Translations under genes and position numbers: made by a program | Shown: positions 13,733 to 15,361 of the stretch, piece after piece | Layout: every line of letters begins with the position of its first letter | Position numbering within the stretch: the first letter of the stretch is position 1 | Origin: Longimicrobiaceae bacterium | Lineage (GTDB): Bacteria > Gemmatimonadota > Gemmatimonadetes > Longimicrobiales > Longimicrobiaceae | NCBI GenBank assembly: GCA_030146875.1 | Contig: JASLAX010000240.1 | Location: forward strand, 1-15,361 | Length of the DNA: 15,361 nt | Reading direction: 5' to 3' | The notes under the pieces: generated by a model | What the model was told of the DNA's origin: nothing | The model's database searches: none | Seen by the model: the letters and a program-made list of their open reading frames with translations, nothing else

Positions 13733-14392
13733 TCAGGGCGGGCCGCCCTCCTCGAACGTCGTCTGTCGCACGTAGCGCCTCCACTGGCGCTCGGCCAGGG
13801 CGCGCAGGGCGGGAAGGCGCGCTAGCGCGGGGTCCACCTGCTTCTCGGGCGCGGGGTACGCGCGGTCCAGCGGACGGAGGTCGGTGGTGCCGCGGATGCC
13901 GTACTTCGCGGCGCCCTCGTGCAGGATCACCTTCAGGGACGACGGCGACACGTCGCTGGTGCAGGTCGCGAAGTAGACGTAGCTCGTCTCGGCGATCCCG
14001 TCCCGGTCCACGTCCGTCACGCGCAGCGAGCCGGGGGCGAAGTGCAGCACCAGGTCGAACTCGCACCCGCTCACGTAGTCGCGAGTCTGCCACAGCAGCC
14101 GCCATCCCGCGCTCTGGCGCACGTAGTGGTAGGCGTAGATCTCCCGCGACTTCGCGGGGTCCTGCTCCCCCCGCTCCACCACCACCTCGCGGGTGCGCGT
14201 CAGCAGCACGATGTTGTCGCCCGTGCGGTCGGTCCACCGGCGGGCGCCCTGGAACTCTCCGCGGTGCACCACCCCGGCGGGGATCTCGCGCCGCGTCAGC
14301 GTGCGCGCGGCCACGTCCTGCGCCTCCACCGGCACGGAGGGGAGGAGAGGAAGGAGAGAGAGGACGAGGAGGAGAGGACGACGAATCGGCAT
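13733..14392 (-). CDS. Secreted protein similar to the M949_RS01915 family
   Basis: A 219-residue exported protein. The signal peptide has Arg4-Arg5, a leucine-rich core (7-18) and a likely cut after VEA near residue 24. No catalytic motif is recognised. The middle contains GDNIVLLTRT (58-67), YAYHYVRQSAGWRLLWQ (86-102), and a Ca-binding-like loop VTDVDRDGIAET (125-136) like the DxDxDG segments of EF-hand or FG-GAP repeats. SDVSPSSLKVILHEGAAKYG (146-165) follows. Cys110 and Cys144 could form a disulfide. The pattern 'DxDxDGIAE...CxSDVSP' resembles proteins named M949_RS01915 family surface polysaccharide biosynthesis proteins. That name comes from one Riemerella gene and the function here is not proven. 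ATG 14392 begins the signal peptide. The gene follows the TIGR04283-type gene by 104 bp on the same strand. Confidence 0.8.
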   Translation of the reverse strand: MPIRRPLLLVLSLLPLLPSVPVEAQDVAARTLTRREIPAGVVHRGEFQGARRWTDRTGDNIVLLTRTREVVVERGEQDPAKSREIYAYHYVRQSAGWRLLWQTRDYVSGCEFDLVLHFAPGSLRVTDVDRDGIAETSYVYFATCTSDVSPSSLKVILHEGAAKYGIRGTTDLRPLDRAYPAPEKQVDPALARLPALRALAERQWRRYVRQTTFEEGGPP

Positions 14393-14496
14393 CGATGCTT
14401 TTCGTGGAGATGGGACGGCGTCGGAGAGGACGCCGAAGACGAGGCGGTGGGTACGTCCGGGAGAGGGCGATCGGCCTCCTCACCCATGTCTACGAA

Positions 14497-15249
14497 TCAG
14501 CGATACCGCCGCGCCAGGTCCGCCGGGTCCGCGCCCAGCCACCACGCCAGCCGCAGCCGCCACATCAGCAGGATCGTCCGCCCCACGCCCCGCTCCTCCC
14601 ACCGTCGGCTGGACGTCGTCACCGTCTCGCGCAGGCAGAGCGGCGGCCCCAGGCGCTTCAGGGCGCGCGACATCTCCAGGTCCTCCATCAGCGGCACCTC
14701 GCGGAACCCACCCACGCGCTCGAACCAGTCGCGGCGCACGAAGATCGCCTGGTCCCCCGTCGCCATCCCCGTGGCGCGCGACCTCCACGAGATCATCCGC
14801 TCCACCACGCGCAGCATCGGCGTCCGTCCCGACAGGCACACGTCGAAACGGCCCCATCCGCGCCCCGACCGCTCCAGGGCGTCCAGGACGACGGCGTCCG
14901 CCCCCTCCGGCAGCACGGTGTCGGCGTGGAGGAAGAGCAGGACGTCCCCACGAGCCGCCCGAGCCCCCGCGTTCTGCTGCCGCCCCCGCCCCCGCTCCGA
15001 CGTCAGCACCACGTCCGCCAGCGGCGCCGCGAGCGTGGCCGTGGCGTCCGCGCTCCCGCCGTCGGCCACCACGACTTCCACGCCGCGAGTGCGCAGCGGC
15101 TGGAGGGGCCGCAGCGCCGCCTCGATCCCCTGCGCCTCGTTCAGCGCGGGGACGACGATGGAGAGGGCCGGACGACGCTCGGGCACGCGGTCTGGGAGCG
15201 GAGGAGGACGGCGGGAGCGCCGCGACGGTGGATGGCCGAAAGCTGCCAC
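14497..15249 (-). CDS. TIGR04283-family glycosyltransferase (arsenosugar-biosynthesis associated)
   Basis: A 250-residue GT-2-type glycosyltransferase. Residues 1-27 are a basic, proline-rich lead. The catalytic domain starts at LSIVVPALNEAQG (29-41), then VVADGGSADAT (60-70), a LFLHADT acidic metal site (105-111), GDQAIFVRRDWFERVGGF (165-182), PLMEDLEMSRALKR (186-199) and RRWEERG (215-221). The ending LAWWLGADPADLARRYR is typical of TIGR04283, earlier called selenodomain-associated transferase 2. The C-terminal helices may touch the membrane. Family members often sit beside TIGR04282 genes, which is true here across 1.2 kb. The start GTG 15249 gives the longest credible protein, with GGGAG 2 nt upstream. 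GTG 15186 (just before PERRPALSIV) is an alternative and closer to the conserved fold. The sugar and acceptor are unknown. Confidence 0.86.
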   Translation of the reverse strand: MAAFGHPPSRRSRRPPPLPDRVPERRPALSIVVPALNEAQGIEAALRPLQPLRTRGVEVVVADGGSADATATLAAPLADVVLTSERGRGRQQNAGARAARGDVLLFLHADTVLPEGADAVVLDALERSGRGWGRFDVCLSGRTPMLRVVERMISWRSRATGMATGDQAIFVRRDWFERVGGFREVPLMEDLEMSRALKRLGPPLCLRETVTTSSRRWEERGVGRTILLMWRLRLAWWLGADPADLARRYR

Positions 15250-15361
15250 GGCTCCCGACCCGGCCGCAACGCGAGATCCCGTTCACGACCCTTTCCCGAG
15301 GCCGCGTGCGGCGGCGGGGGCGGGCGCGCCACGGCGGCGGCCCCGGGCGCGCAGGCCGCGG
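15250..15361. other. Right-edge non-coding stretch
   Basis: No gene or clear signal is visible. It is extremely GC-rich (CGG-rich runs from 15305 on) and presumably contains the upstream region of the minus-strand glycosyltransferase. Confidence 0.4.

Overview
This is a very GC-rich (above 70% by eye) chromosomal window with about fourteen confidently placed genes, two of them probably only edge or orphan pieces. The codon bias, the GAF/PAS hybrid kinase, the degenerate CGCGGAG-type intergenic repeats and the gene content fit a Gemmatimonadota bacterium of the Longimicrobium type. That assignment is inference, because no rRNA or other phylogenetic marker is present. No tRNA, rRNA, CRISPR array, insertion sequence or origin was seen.

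Left part (1-6585). A minus-strand pair comes first: a large GAF-PAS-PAS hybrid histidine kinase with two C-terminal receiver domains, then the first 55 codons of a receiver-like protein that runs off the left edge. Divergent from the kinase is signal peptidase I (lepB), which ends at a strong GC-rich hairpin. A stand-alone cytochrome P450 follows with its own leader. It converges on a minus-strand, membrane-anchored HD-GYP protein, a likely cyclic-di-GMP phosphodiesterase.

Middle (6586-7676). Divergent from the HD-GYP gene is a small lipoprotein cytochrome c. After it comes a 567-bp gene-free stretch with CGCGGAG repeats, a terminator-like hairpin, further small hairpins and finally the promoter/operator region of the next operon.

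Right part (7677-13655), plus strand. This is an arsenic-linked gene run. A two-Rossmann flavoprotein with a Cys-rich tail, a Cys-free MFS transporter, an ArsN1-type N-acetyltransferase and an ArsR repressor are joined by overlapping start and stop codons. A 22-nt operator-like motif occurs twice, once before the flavoprotein and once before arsR inside the end of arsN1. No arsenate reductase, ArsB, ACR3 or ArsM lies in this cluster, so an organoarsenical such as arsinothricin is a plausible substrate. After a 46-bp gap come an unrecognised membrane-anchored coiled-coil protein, a metallophosphoesterase and a TIGR04282-type glycosyltransferase (the family named for arsenosugar biosynthesis). 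A CdiI_2-like orphan immunity gene of lower GC closes the run and ends at a 17-bp perfect hairpin.

Right edge (13733-15249), minus strand. A TIGR04283-type glycosyltransferase, the usual genomic companion of TIGR04282, is followed by a secreted protein resembling the M949_RS01915 family. The two glycosyltransferases sit about 1.2 kb apart on opposite strands next to the ars operon. With the phosphoesterase they suggest that arsenic detoxification and an organoarsenic or surface-glycan modification function are combined here.
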